DNA of 64,000 bases from Synaphobranchus kaupii (taxonomy: Eukaryota > Chordata > Actinopteri > Anguilliformes > Synaphobranchidae), in assembly GCA_029718625.1 (NCBI GenBank), contig CM056381.1:57964157-58028156 (forward strand). Direction: 5' to 3'. The notes below the pieces were generated by a model. That model saw only the letters and a program-made list of their open reading frames with translations. It ran no database searches and was not told the DNA's origin. A program made the translations under genes and the position numbers. This document shows, one piece after another, positions 46,481 through 57,366 of the stretch (position 1 is the stretch's first letter; each line of letters starts with the position of its first letter).

Positions 46481-47147
46481 CAATGTTGATGTGCAAGCAA
46501 ATAAATTAAGCTGTTTCCCCGACTTAAATTGCCAAATCTTTATGTAGGATATTAACCACAAAAACGGACTGCCAATTTGTTATCCGTTGTAGGATGCTAT
46601 GTCCTTTGTGTGCTAATAACCTACTGAAGCACTCGCAATTTAGGCAAAATATCTTGCATTGGGGCATCATTATCTTGGGGAAATTCATAGCTACGCATCA
46701 TAACTGTTGCCTCTGTGGGCGTAAGCACGATGACGTCACAGAAAAATGTGAAAAAACTTCCGCAGTAGGATACATCGATGTATGCTTTCCCGGAGGGGAG
46801 AAGCCGAGTTTGAAGCAGCTTTGCTCGTCTTCTCCACTATTGGGACAGTGGAGGGAGGGAGGAACAAAAGATCGGTTTCCGGGGGAGGAGGTGGTAGTGG
46901 AGGAAGGAAGGGTGCATTTTTCGACTATTGGGATGCACCCATGGATTTAAGTAAAGGGAGCTTCTGGGTTATCCAGCTAACTCAGTAATCCTGCGCCATA
47001 GCTCTGTGGTCATAGGTTTACCCATGTTGTTACTGTTAGACTGTTTTCTAATGAGTTTTATCCAGCTTGTCTGCACCTTGTTTAAGTTTTTGCGTATGCG
47101 TCTCGATCTTACATTTTATAATACTGATGCTTGGAAAATATAACCTA

Positions 47148-47672
47148 CAGTTGAAGTCGGAAGTTTACATAAACTTAGGTTGAAGTCATTAAAACTCATT
47201 TTTAACCACTCACAGATTTCATGTTAGCAAACTATAGTGTTGGCCAGTCAGTTAGCACATCTACTTTGTGCATGACACAAGTGATTTTTCCAACAATTGT
47301 TTACAGATTATAGCACTTTTAATTCACTATATCACAATTCCAGTGGGTCAGAAGTTTACATACACTAAGTTGACTGTGCCTTTAAACTGAGCTTGGAAAA
47401 TTCCAGAAAATGATGTCATGGCTTTAGAAACTTGTGATAGGCTAATTTACATTATTTGAGTCAATTGGAGGTATACCTGTGGATGTATTTTAAGGCCTAC
47501 CTTCAACCTCAGTGCCTCTTTTCTTGACATCATGGGAAAATCAAAAGAAATGAACCAAGACCTCAGAAGGAAAATTGTGGACCCCCACAAGTCTGATTCA
47601 TCCTTGGGAGCAATTTCCAAACGCCTGAAGGTACCACGTCTGTCTGTACAAACAATAGTACGCAAGTATAAA
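47148..47672 (+). mobile_element. Sleeping Beauty-like Tc1 element, 5' end only
   Basis: After TA it starts CAGTTGAAGTCGGAAGTTTA (outer direct repeat), with the inner direct repeat GGTCAGAAGTTTACATACAC near 47346-47365. The 5' UTR leads to an ATG at 47532. It breaks off abruptly at 47672 at a flanking direct repeat; the remaining element is absent. Complementary in content to the 3' half at 3459-4233. Confidence 0.9.
47532..47672 (+). pseudogene. Tc1 (Sleeping Beauty-like) transposase, N-terminus
   Basis: The first 47 codons encode [20 protein letters not shown] and [20 protein letters not shown], the first helix-turn-helix (PAI subdomain) of the paired-like DNA-binding region that recognises the direct repeats. 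The frame is intact to the truncation point. The rest of the DNA-binding domain, the nuclear localisation signal and the whole catalytic domain are missing. Non-functional by itself. Confidence 0.9.
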
Positions 47673-47735
47673 CAGTTAATCCTGCGCCATAGTACGTAGT
47701 TGTGGTCATAATTTACCCATGTTGTTACTCCAGCA

Positions 47736-48563
47736 CATTGGATTTGAAATGGAACAGTGACTATCAGGTGAAAGTTACATTATATGTAGGCGACAGCATC
47801 TGATAAAATTTTAAACTTATTAAAGTCCTGAAATATTTTTAGGCAATTGCGTTGGATATTGTACTCCTAGCATATCCACTGCTATGTAATGTAATTCGCA
47901 GTTGAAATAGTTTGCATTCTAAGACTAGTTAGAATTACAAGTGTTTGTTGCCCTCTTAAGTTGTAAAATAAATGCTTTTGTGTGCACATGCAATACTTTT
48001 ATGAGAGGGCACAACTTTCCCTGCTTGTGTTGTTGACTTCAGGTGCATTGGACAAGAGACAATTACACAATGCAGGACTGTCACCTACACTTTATTTATA
48101 TAAAATTAGGCGCCCAATGCAGGGCTGAGCCTATCCAATTCCCAATCAAATGCCGAATTGCGAGAGTGTAGACACAGCTCTCCTTCGAAACACGTGTTGT
48201 CGCCAGCTGTTCTTTTTTCCCCCCCCCCCACACTGCGGATTATAGCCAAGCTTGCATAGAGCGGAGTCGGAGGCGGGACCTTTAATATGCGGCTTTGACT
48301 GCAATCTATGGGCACCTAATTGATCAGCAGGGGTCACCAGATAGCAATGCACACAGAACCCTATCAGACTGAACCCTCCCATTCCCTGGGTGACAGTATC
48401 GCCATATGCCCTATGACACCCTGTGTGGCTACCATCCACAGTTGGCCTTGGCACGGTCTGGATTCGATCCAAGGCCATGAGGCTCATACATGCACTACAG
48501 TGTGGTGCAATAACTGATTCAGCAATCTCGAAACCCCCTATGACCTAAATTTGACACCGCTAC
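47736..48563. other. Non-coding stretch
   Basis: No gene. A short palindromic GGCTGAGC/CCAATGC-rich piece near 48110-48310 is not recognised. Confidence 0.45.
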
Positions 48564-48824
48564 TGTGACGACCAGGCAAAGATGTAGAACCCAAAAAAGG
48601 GGGTTTCGAAGCCAGACGTAAAATAAAACTCCTGAAGGAGATTTTATTACACACAGTACACAGCATTAGGCAGTTTAGTAAGTTCAATGCAATGGTCAAA
48701 AACACAGGCAGGCAATCCATAAATGCAAAGTACAAAATCAGCAAGCAAGGCTCATGGTTAAAGTCCAGGCAAGGGTCGAGATCCAGGTGTCAGCGGAGGC
48801 ACGGTACTGAAAACGGCGGAATTG
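48564..48824 (-). repeat. Truncated LTR (same family as 49138-49768)
   Basis: Starts TGTGACGACCAGGCAAAGAT and follows the solo LTR closely (GAAGCCAGACGTAAAATAAA, CAATCCATAAATGCAAAGTA, AAGGGTCGAGATCCAG) until it stops at ACGGCGGA. The rest of the LTR is missing and a composite fold-back copy follows directly. Confidence 0.75.
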
Positions 48825-49137
48825 AGGTTTGTTTGATACCTCTGACCCTTGAAGACTTAGCCATTTAGCCAACCATGTGTTCCATACTGTTAGTGTAATT
48901 TACAGCTAAATCTAGTCCCACCCCCCAATTCCCATAGAGATGCATTCAAATGCAGGGAGGTTATATCACTTGAAAGAGTACCTCAAAATAAGAAGTCTGT
49001 TGCTGGTGTTGGGTCACAGATATCAGAAAGTAGAAAGTAATGGCAAGCAAAGGATGTGCAACCAAATATTACTTTGTTAATTTCTCCAATAACTTGTCCT
49101 CCAAAATGGGGGAATATCTATAAAAGGGCTACAAATG
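48825..49137. repeat. Composite fold-back repeat, copy D
   Basis: One hairpin arm (48825-49018) joined, at the same GGGTCACAGATATCAGA junction as the other copies, to the Tc1-like 3' region (GCAAAGGATGTGCAACCAAA, AAAATGGGGGAATATCTATA). It is sandwiched between a truncated and a complete LTR. Confidence 0.7.
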
Positions 49138-49768
49138 TGTGACGACCAGGCACAGATGTAGAACTAAAAAAAGCGGACTCGAAGCCAGACGTAAAATAAA
49201 ACTCCCGAAGGAGATTTTATTAAACAGTTGCACGGTACAGAGCGTTAGGCAGTTCGTAGTAGGTTCAATGCAAGGGTCAAAAACACAAGTAAGCAATCCA
49301 TAAATGCAAAGTACAAAAATCAGAAAGCAAAGATCATGGTTAAAGTCCAGCCAAGGGTCGAGATCCAGAATATCGGTCAGCGGAGGCATGGTACTGAAGA
49401 CGGCAGGCAGGCTCGTAATCAGTAGTAGAACAGAGTTCATAACAGGTAGGCAATCCACAAAGGCAAGGGTACAGAAATACGCTAGGCAAACTCGTAGTCA
49501 AGAAAACAAAACAGGGTCAGGAATAGAACTGGCAAAAGACGTGGTCGAAAACAAACAAGGTCAAAACGTGGAGCCAATCAATAGAAAACCACTCAAAAGT
49601 GCTAACAGTAAACTGAAGCAACAATCTCACACTGAACACAAGGCAAGACAGGGTTTAAATACACTCACAGACAGGTGCAACAAATCAGAGAGAGCGGAAA
49701 GCGGAAAAGAGAATCAGCTGTAGCGAGTAGAAGAGTTAATGAGGAAATCAGGAAAGAGAATAGTGACA
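49138..49768 (-). mobile_element. Solo LTR, probably Gypsy-type, minus orientation
   Basis: TG...CA ends (TGTGACGACC at the left; AATAGTGACA at the right). On the minus strand it contains TATTTAAACCCTGTCTTGCC (a TATA-like promoter region) and AATAAAATCTCC near the end as a poly-A signal, as expected for an LTR read on that strand. No 5-bp duplication is obvious. The 139-codon plus-strand frame at 49304-49723 within it has no domain and is not called. Confidence 0.65.
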
Positions 49769-51779
49769 GCAAAGGCGGAAAAGAAAGACAGCTGTAGCGA
49801 GTAGAGAAGATGACGTTAGATAATTAGTAGATTAGTAGAAACCCTCATTTCTATGAAGTTAGTAGATTAGTATCTCTAAACATTACAAGGAAGTTAGTCA
49901 TTAGTAGATTAGTAAACCTTAATTCTATGAAGTTATGGAATCCTCTCATTACGGATGAACTTCTTTTCCCCAAGTCTGGGGCTCCACACAGCAAGATCTC
50001 TTCAAACAAGGACAGAAATCACAGCAACATTACCCAGCTCATCTACCTAATGCATTTCTTGCTCTGAGGCTCCCTGCTGCATACAATGAGGTATGGATAA
50101 ACTGGGAATATGCAATGTCTGATACTTCTTGGCTCCTTGCTGTGCAGTATTGTAGCTAAATAATAACCTGCCCTTTAGCTCGACTATGATGGTAAAACTA
50201 CTGCTCCCCCAGTGTAAATATAATCCTATAATTTGACACTAATCCTGATAGAAATCTGTCAAAAGTCTGTAATACAGAATTGTAATAGATGGTTTACAAA
50301 GAAATATATTTTCATGTTTTCCAGGATTGATAAATATTATTAAATGTGTTATTTAATGTCATTCATAAAGGTGCCATTTATTATTAAATACTAAACTAGC
50401 CAAAGCAGCAAAGATTAGTATTAATATCTTCTAATAAATATTGGGTAACGGTTTACATTAACTCTATCTTCAGAAAGCATTCATTATGCATTCTTGTGCA
50501 TTGCAAAAGCATTAAATTACAATTACATAGTGTTATGAATGCTTTATGTATGCAGTATTCCTCGATCTGTGAAACTCCTGTCAAATCTATCCCAGGTGGT
50601 GAAATAATGCATACGCACATTGTTTTGTATGGTTGGAATTAATGTATTTTGACGAGGTCAATGTGCAATCGTGAATATGCTCTGTAGTCCACAACGTAAC
50701 AGCTTCATGAGATAATAATTAGAGCATTAGGAATCATTTATAATGTTTTATGTACAATGTTTGAAATGCTAATGAATGCCTTATGAAGATAGAGTTAATG
50801 TAAATATGTAAATGGTTACCAAATATTATAATCTAATGATACATAAATCAGCTATTATTAAGTATTACTTACAGCCCTACAGTGATAAGAAACAGCAGAA
50901 AGGAAAAAAAGGATTAAATAGCACAACCATATCTGGGTGTATCCAAAATGTTTGATCTCCCTCTTTTCTTCCAAAGCAGTCCAGCAATCATTTTCACCCT
51001 GATGATGATTATGCGACTAGTGTGCACCAAAGTGCACCTCAGCAAATTTAGGAGTCGTAAAAAGGCCTAACTCACAGCTTGCAAAGAGCATGGCCAATCA
51101 TCCTGGACCTCAGAGGGTCTCAGCTTTGGCCTATCAGTACAGCAGCATCTGGCCTCCTGTGTCTGTACCACAAGATTATGGTCTGCTCATCATCAACCAC
51201 ACACAAAGTAATCCCCAGTCTTTCCAAAGGCCCAGCAGGAACTGATTAAGGCCTAGGGCGTCGTGCCGACAGGAACATGGTATCCCTCACACTTGCCCCT
51301 CTGCAAATCCACAGCAGGTAGAGCCCTGCTGACTCCAGCCCAGACTCTGGGTCAAAACCAAACCCAAACAGGGACTGTGTGCTGCTGACCTTCAGAAAAG
51401 ACGAACGCAAGCTGATTCTCAAGGTTTTGCTCATTTCCTGTGGGTGCCAATCTGAGAGCCGTGTGTGTGCTCTCAGTGCGGTTGAGGTAATTGCTTGATA
51501 TTATTGCCAGACATAAATGCCCACCCAACCCATTCTTCAGCTTAACTCTTCAAATAACATGAAAAGGCAAAGGTGAAGGTGTTGAATCCAAAGGAACATT
51601 TCACATTGTGTGATTTCATTGGCCAGTGTTTCTCAACCCAAGCCAATATGTGGGTTTTTGTTACACCTGAGCTCTTGTGTAACTGGATTTGATTGTGAAC
51701 TGATTCCTAACCTGAATTTGACACTGTTTTACAGTAATGTGCTTTAATTCTTTAAAGAATTATCAAAGTTAGATCCGCC
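49769..51779. other. Non-coding stretch
   Basis: Just right of the LTR, about 49775-49930 repeats TTAGTAGATTAGTA several times and partly duplicates the LTR edge (GACAGCTGTAGCGAGTAGA). A hAT-MITE-like start (CAGTGTTTCTCAACCCAAGC) occurs at 51625 without a partner. Inverted copies of AACTCTATCTTC/GAAGATAGAGTT occur near 50460 and 50785. No gene. Confidence 0.5.
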
Positions 51780-52340
51780 GTTTCCCTCCAGTCCACCTTC
51801 CTTTCGTTTCTCCTATTTTCCCATTCCTCTTGTTTCATGTTGTTCACCCTATCCGTCTAGTTCTGTGTTTGTGCAGGCTGGGCGTGGTGCCCCGTTTTGT
51901 GCCTCGTTTTCTCCCTGTATCATTTAGCCTATCATTCTCCCCCTCTACTTTCATTCCGCACACACTCCAATTATTTCATCAGTACTCTCACCTGTTCCTC
52001 ACACTATTTAAACTCCCCAGTTTAATTCACTCACTGCCAGTTCATTGTTTGTCTCAGCCCCGTCTAGACATTCCCCGGCCATTCTGTCTGTTTTGCTAAA
52101 TCTGCCTAACCTGTTTTGTTTGTTCTGTTCCTCACTCCCGCCCGTCCTGCCTGCTTCCCGTCCTGTTCGCTCCTGCCCAGCCCAGTTAGTTTTGCCAACC
52201 CTGTTTCCAGTCTGTCACCTAGCCTTCCCTGTTCCATTTTCTTGTTTTGCTGATCCTGTAAATAAATTTACTCCTTGCAGAGTTTTTGCCTCCAAGTCCT
52301 GCATTTGGGTCCATACCAGTGTTCTAAACCATAACAATCA
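51780..52340 (+). repeat. Retrotransposon LTR-like sequence
   Basis: A pyrimidine-rich stretch with CTATTTAAACTCC (TATA-like, 52007-52019) about 250 bp upstream of GTAAATAAATTTACTCC (poly-A signal, 52259). It is followed by TCCTGCATTTGGGTCC, the layout of a fish LTR. No internal region or clear boundaries. Confidence 0.4.
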
Positions 52341-52382
52341 ATTCTGTATATGCATCATCATTTTGTAAGTTTGTATATAATC

Positions 52383-52445
52383 ATTATATTACATTTCTCT
52401 TACATTCATTTAGCCGACGCTCTTATCCGGAGTGACTTACACATG
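52383..52445 (-). repeat. L2-type LINE/SINE 3' tail
   Basis: TTACATTCATTTAGCCGACG then CTCTTATCCGGAGTGACTTA matches, on the minus strand, the tail of the LINE at 62880-63929 (63868-63925). No body is attached. Confidence 0.6.
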
Positions 52446-52489
52446 AGTAGGTTAATTTTATGTTGGTCATTCACAATTATAAACATAAA

Positions 52490-52680
52490 CGTTGCGGTGC
52501 ACTTTTTGTGCTTCGTAATGCTCCACACATTTTCAAAGGGAGACAGGTCTGGACTGCAGGCAGGCCAGTCTAGCACCCGCACTCTGACTACGAAGCCACG
52601 CTATTGTAACACGTGCAGAATGTGGCTTGGCATTGTCTTGCTTAAATAAGCAGGGACGTCCCTGAAAAATACATTGACGG
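52490..52680. repeat. Interspersed repeat fragment
   Basis: GGGAGACAGGTCTGGACTGC, GCACGCTATTGTAACACG-type and AATGTGGCTTGGCATTGTCT blocks belong to a repeat I recognise from other fish genomes but cannot classify. A piece at 24325-24425 may come from the same family. Confidence 0.4.
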
Positions 52681-53052
52681 ATAAAACAGTTGTGAATTAT
52701 TGTGAAATACTTCAGAGCTGCAGGTACAGTATATGGGGTGTAGTGTGCAGACGTTCGATGCTGTGTAATAACGAGCTAAACTGGTAGGTATTTCACAAAA
52801 AGATTGTCCAAGACAATAAATGACCACTGAATTTTGAAAGGGACATCTCTATGCTTAAAACCAATGGTAGGATTGTATATTTATATTGTCCACTATGTCA
52901 CTCATGGGTAGGTATAGACTGGATGGGGGGTTGCTTGTTAAATGGACTTACTACGGGAAAATAGTGACACTTATAAACTCTGTATTCTGCAGAGTTGTCA
53001 CAAATCGTGTACTAATAAAGATAAAACACAGAGTATGAGGTTTCCATTTATA

Positions 53053-53300
53053 CAACCCCTGGCAAAAATTATGGAATCACCACACATGTTCACCCAGCTT
53101 TTTTACTTCATAGCAAATACACAAATCACAGATATGACACAAAACATTTTTTGTTTAATAGCTGAACATTCTGGCTTTGTGAAACATATCTCAAACAAAT
53201 TAAATGAAATTATGTTAATTAATGGCATATTTCTTTCCAGATCAAGTAGAGAAAAAAATTATGGAATCACTCAATGTTTAACCATTTGATATTTTGCATT
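53053..53300 (+). repeat. Tc1-like terminal repeat (IR/DR type)
   Basis: After TA the sequence CAACCCCTGGCAAAAATTAT then GGAATCACC recurs about 200 bp later as AAAAATTATGGAATCACTCA (53255-53275), the outer/inner direct repeat pattern of Tc1 ends. The transposase region is not present. The sequence continues into the left flank of the nested hAT elements. Confidence 0.6.
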
Positions 53301-54351
53301 AAACTTTATTTATGCAAAAAATGTAAAAACTCAATTAGCATCTTTTTTGTTGTCATGCTCATCTAAAAAACTAAAATTCCATGATACCCGTTGGTCTATT
53401 TAACCAATTTATGAGTTTTAACTAGGGATGCACAATATGGATTTATTTCAGCTGATACCGATAACTGATAATTACCTGCTTCTCATGGCCAATACCGGTA
53501 AGATAACCGATAATTTCACATTTTTGTATTTTAAAAAGAAGTTCATAACCTGTAGTTTATGCACACCTGAGGGTAAGAAAGGCTAAGATGTAGTGAGCAA
53601 AGATGGATGATTTAATATTCCATAGCTCTGACCTAACCAAATCGAACTGACATCACTATTGTTAACACAACAAAAACAAAGTACAGTTCTGACTCTTAAA
53701 ATGTTCATTTATTTTTTCTAGTAAAGTACATAAAAAAACTTCACAAACATACTTTGGCTTTTATAGAGCATCTTTATAGAGCCTACAAATTCAAATTAAA
53801 AGCTTTGACATAATCTGTCAAATTAGACATGTCAATGTATTAAATACAGGTTATTAGTAGTAAAGTGCATCACTCAATACAAAAGTGAAGGGCTGTCTCT
53901 AGTAAACTTCCTGCATTTTCAAATGCCTGTTGAATAGGCACTACCGCACTCGCTTTTTTGTGCCAACGCTGGCTGCTAGTACTTCGTATTCATTCAATCC
54001 ATCTTCGTTACGATGACGACCTTTCAGGTGACTTATATAATTTTATATTTGTTGTGTTAAAACTTGTAGACTTTTTTAGGGCTGCCCCCGACAAAAGATT
54101 TGCTTAGTAGACCTGTAGTCGTTAGTTCAAACCCATAGTCCACATATATGATATTAATTTCATTATTTAAATATGTATTTTTGAGCATCAGAAAATGGTT
54201 TGACTTCCATCTGATCTGTAGTAAGTTTACTATATTACAGAGAAATACAAAACCATCATTATGAGCATTTAAAATATCAATTATAGCTACAAGCACAGGG
54301 TACGATTTGCTGGCCTGCGCTGCCTACTGCTGTTCGCAGTTCGCAGTCTTA

Positions 54352-54558
54352 TCATATTATGTGTGAGGAACGCGAGTTTGTAGACGGGAGAAGAGAGCTC
54401 CGTGTTTTGCTAATAATGAAGCCGGCCTGTGAGAAGATGCGCTGAATGATATAGGCAAATTGTTGCTTGCAGAGTTTACATTTAACTTTTTTGGGGTCAT
54501 TATTTAGACGCTCAAAATGCTTGCATACTTTTGATTTTCTTTCAGACATTCTATACAA
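54352..54558 (-). pseudogene. hAT transposase BED zinc finger, N-terminal fragment
   Basis: SKVCKHFERLNNDPKKVKCK followed by LCKQQFAYI is the start of a BED finger (aromatic-containing HF..., CxxC), the DNA-binding module of many hAT transposases. The frame degenerates before the closing His pair, and the catalytic domain is not in the element. The TTAA-flanked palindrome lies immediately upstream of this ORF start. A relic, but it confirms the superfamily of the middle layer. Confidence 0.75.
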
Positions 54559-54573
54559 CTGATCTATCCTTAA

Positions 54574-55148
54574 AGGGATAGGTTGGTAAGCTAATAATAG
54601 CTAATTCCATGCTGTCCCTTCTTTTGGACATACACACGTTGCTAATGCTAGCGCAACTCTATGGCAACCGGTAGCATCCACTACCAAACGCACTTAAACA
54701 CTCCACAGTGCACCCAAAGCAAATAAAATATGATGACAGTCTATCTATACTTTACGTTACCTACGAATGTAGTGCCAGCACTGGTCGACTACAACAACAA
54801 AGGAGAGTAACTACGCTCCACCGCCATAGGCTACTTCCACAGAGAATATTTGGTCAGCACAAATTCAGATTCAACGATAGTTTGACTTAAAAAATGATGG
54901 TATAAACACTCAAAATAACCCTGATAGACTGTCGTCGTATTTTATTTGCTTTGGGTGCACTGTGGAGTGTTTAAGTGCGTTTGGTAGTGGATGCTACCGG
55001 TTGCCATAGAGTTGCGGTAGCATTAGCAACGTGTGTATGTCCAAAAGAAGGGACAGCATGGAATTAGCTGAAAATGGTTTCCATCAATCAACTACATCAT
55101 GGGTAAGTCGTAATTGAGACATTATGTCCAGAATTCCGAACTATCCCT
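54574..55148. mobile_element. TTAA-flanked palindromic element, inner layer of the nest
   Basis: Ends AGGGATAG and CTATCCCT, each flanked by TTAA (54570-54573 and 55149-55152). The arms are about 170-200 bp and nearly perfect inverted copies (e.g. GCTGTCCCTTCTTTTGGACA against TGTCCAAAAGAAGGGACAGC). The TTAA target fits the Kolobok or piggyBac superfamilies; I cannot decide between them. No ORF with a domain. Confidence 0.85.
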
Positions 55149-55587
55149 TTAATTAATAGACAACTAATAGTTTGTCACAAGGCGCACGTCCGGAATGAAT
55201 AGTTCCACTCGCATTTTTTTCACACTGTGACGATTCGACCAATTAAAATTTTGATCGAACAAGTTTTTTTGATCAACTTATGGTTTAGTCGACTATTTGG
55301 GGGCAGCCCTAGACCTTATCCCTCCTCTCTGAACCCTTGCGGAACATGTATTGCAAATTGCAATCGTGTTGTCTTCCTCTGAAACTGAAAAACGTCCACA
55401 CCAGCGATGACACGATTGGCTCTCTAGTCTACACTGCGTGGCTCGACCCAGGTGCAGCATGAAAGCAATATCGGCTCTATTTATCGGCTATAATTTCATT
55501 ATCGGAATAATACATAATAATATAAATTTTCCATTATCTGACGATAATTTATCGGCCCAATATATATCGTGCATCCCTAGTTTTAAC

Positions 55588-56780
55588 CATTGGGCTATGG
55601 CAGAATTTCTGAGGTTTTTCCACACTGCAGCCACCACCAAATTTGATTAGCCTCACTTTGGCAGTGCAGATAAGATAAGTCAACAAGATAAGTCTTTGTA
55701 ATTTGACTTGCACAGCTCTGCTAAGCCTCTGCCGCCATCAAGTAAACAGTCAATTATGTTGTGGAACACTGCAAATGGGAGCAGCTGCCAGCTGCTTTAC
55801 AGAGAAGGGGTGAAAAAGATGCTAATTAATAAAGCTTGCATCATACGTTGAGGGAATTCCAAGCTCCTTGGTTCTTTTTTTAATGCACACAAAAAATAAT
55901 TTCCAATGGATTTTGTGCCATATTAGGCAGAAAAAATTATTATTGTACCTTGAAAGATCTGGAAGAAATGGTGTTACTATTTTTTTCTCCCTGTTTCCCA
56001 GAACACTTTTGTAACTAAAGGTTTGATTTACAAATTCAAAACTGACAAAAAGGTTTATGATAAAATATTGACATTTACAGCTTGGATATTATTTAGCCTT
56101 TTGCAGTGGGCTTCTCTCACTTTGTTATGCTGCTGGACTCAATCATCAATCTCAGTTACAGAAGTACCTCAGTATATTTTATACTGAGCAGAACCTGAGG
56201 ACTTACCCCCATCTTTGCAATAATCTCCTCCTGTAGTTATCGCTCCCCCCATGTTATTGTAAATCAGCAGAGAAACTTATATGAGAAAATATGAGCTAGA
56301 GAAATATATTCAGGTATTTTCATCTCTCTGAAGCAAACCAGAGAGAGAGAGAGAGAGATGTGTGGCATCCTATAATTGGCCAAGGTTCAAATCAAGGGCA
56401 TTGCTCTCCGTGTAATGTTTAAAAAATTAGGACACTGGGGTATATGCATAAATGTTCTACTTACCAAAGAAAAAGAAAAAAAAAAGAAGAGATTCAGTAT
56501 TATTAATTATCACATTCCACAGTTACCTTAAACTGAACGGAGATAATCTTTGTGGTAACAGTACTTTCCTATGGTTATGAATATTTAAATGTCAGAGCCA
56601 ACTATAAATCATGTAACAACACTAACAGAGAAGCTCAGAATATTCAGAAGATACATTTCTCCATACTTCATACTCTGCTTCAGATGAAAGAGTAGCCATT
56701 ATCTTGTGACCATAGATTCTATAATCTTTATATAATTTTTTATGTTACTTCATGTGGCTAAATATATTGAAAATCAATAA
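55588..56780. other. Non-coding stretch with (GA)n
   Basis: A (GA)n microsatellite lies at about 56339-56358. No gene seen. Confidence 0.5.
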
Positions 56781-57140
56781 TCAATTACATACGAGCCTAA
56801 CTTTTTTCCACCAGTTATTCAGTTGGTCCACTCTCTCCACCTGCTGTATCTGCATTGCCATGTGGTTTAGCCGGGTGCCCATAAACTTTTCATACACATA
56901 CCCCACTGTGCATAATGATGAGATTAATCTCTGCTGTATATTTTGGTCCCAATAATGATTGAATATTTCATCTGTGCCCTCTGGGAAATGGAACATCACC
57001 CCAGACTCAAGCCCCTCATTACTGCAGAGCACATTATGAACGATGACTGTGGAAGCTTTTGGGTCATTGTTGTCTGCCACCTTCTCCAATGGAAAAATGC
57101 CCTGGCTGGCTTGCTTTTCAGTTCCTGATTGGTACTATGA
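56781..57140 (-). CDS. Unidentified coding-like ORF, possible host exon
   Basis: The minus-strand frame is open for about 119 codons between a TAG (about 57139) and a TGA at 56781. It looks unlike random translation: balanced composition, two Trp-rich spots (NHYWDQNIQQRL, LNNWW) and an amphipathic HMAMQIQQVERVDQL stretch. No ATG gives a natural start; an AG dinucleotide just upstream could be a splice acceptor. A GT near 56800 (after WWKK) could be a donor. I do not recognise the family. No transposon signature is present in it. Alternatives are a processed pseudogene fragment or chance. Confidence 0.35.
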
Positions 57141-57366
57141 CCTCCAGATGGTGCGAGACGAGTTTTAGAATTAAGTAAATCTAATAATGGTAATTGGCAC
57201 AAGAGCGGCCTGGAGGGGATTAGAACATGCAAAATAATATTAGCACATATTCTTAATTCACGGCCTGGCAGAATCCAAGCTGGGTTCTCCTTTAATGTGG
57301 CCCAGACCGGGCCATGGAACTAGGTTACCATCCCAAAAAAGATACTTTTATCCACAGCTTGATCTT

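Larger units (their letters stand above)
38847..46940. mobile_element. Old inverted-repeat element hosting two later insertions
   Basis: Perfect 15-bp terminal inverted repeats GGGTGCATCCCAATA (38847-38861) and TATTGGGATGCACCC (46926-46940). The flanking ATG occurs on both sides (38844-38846 and 46941-46943), a possible 3-bp duplication. Subterminal regions are also mirrored (CTCCACTACCACCTCC-type purine/pyrimidine blocks). Subtracting the hAT MITE and the Gypsy element leaves about 1.25 kb with no recognisable transposase. The superfamily is not certain; a 3-bp duplication hints at PIF/Harbinger. Confidence 0.65.
46986..47735. repeat. Direct repeats flanking a Tc1 fragment
   Basis: AATCCTGCGCCATAG...TGTGGTCAT...TTTACCCATGTTGTTACT occurs at 46988-47034 and again at 47677-47728, with small differences, on either side of the Sleeping Beauty-like fragment. 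The right copy starts exactly where the transposase sequence breaks off. Confidence 0.75.
54077..55311 (-). mobile_element. hAT element, middle layer of the nest
   Basis: Ends TAGGGCTGCCCCCGAC and GGGGGCAGCCCTA; flanks GACTTTTT (54069-54076) and GACCTTAT (55312-55319) match at 6 of 8. It carries a BED-finger coding fragment on the minus strand. Near the right end, GACGATTCGACC...GTCGACTATTTG resembles known hAT subterminal sequence. It is interrupted by a TTAA-flanked palindrome. Confidence 0.85.
53423..55579. mobile_element. hAT element, outer layer of a nest
   Basis: Ends TAGGGATGCACAATATG and ATATATCGTGCATCCCTA; perfect 8-bp duplication GTTTTAAC (53415-53422 and 55580-55587). Its own subterminal sequence (CCGATAAC/TTATCGG words) surrounds a second hAT at 54077-55311. 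No transposase of its own remains. Confidence 0.93.

Noticed and set aside
49304..49723. 139-codon plus-strand frame
   Set aside because: Lies antisense within a solo LTR; Lys/Gln/Ser-rich with no domain.
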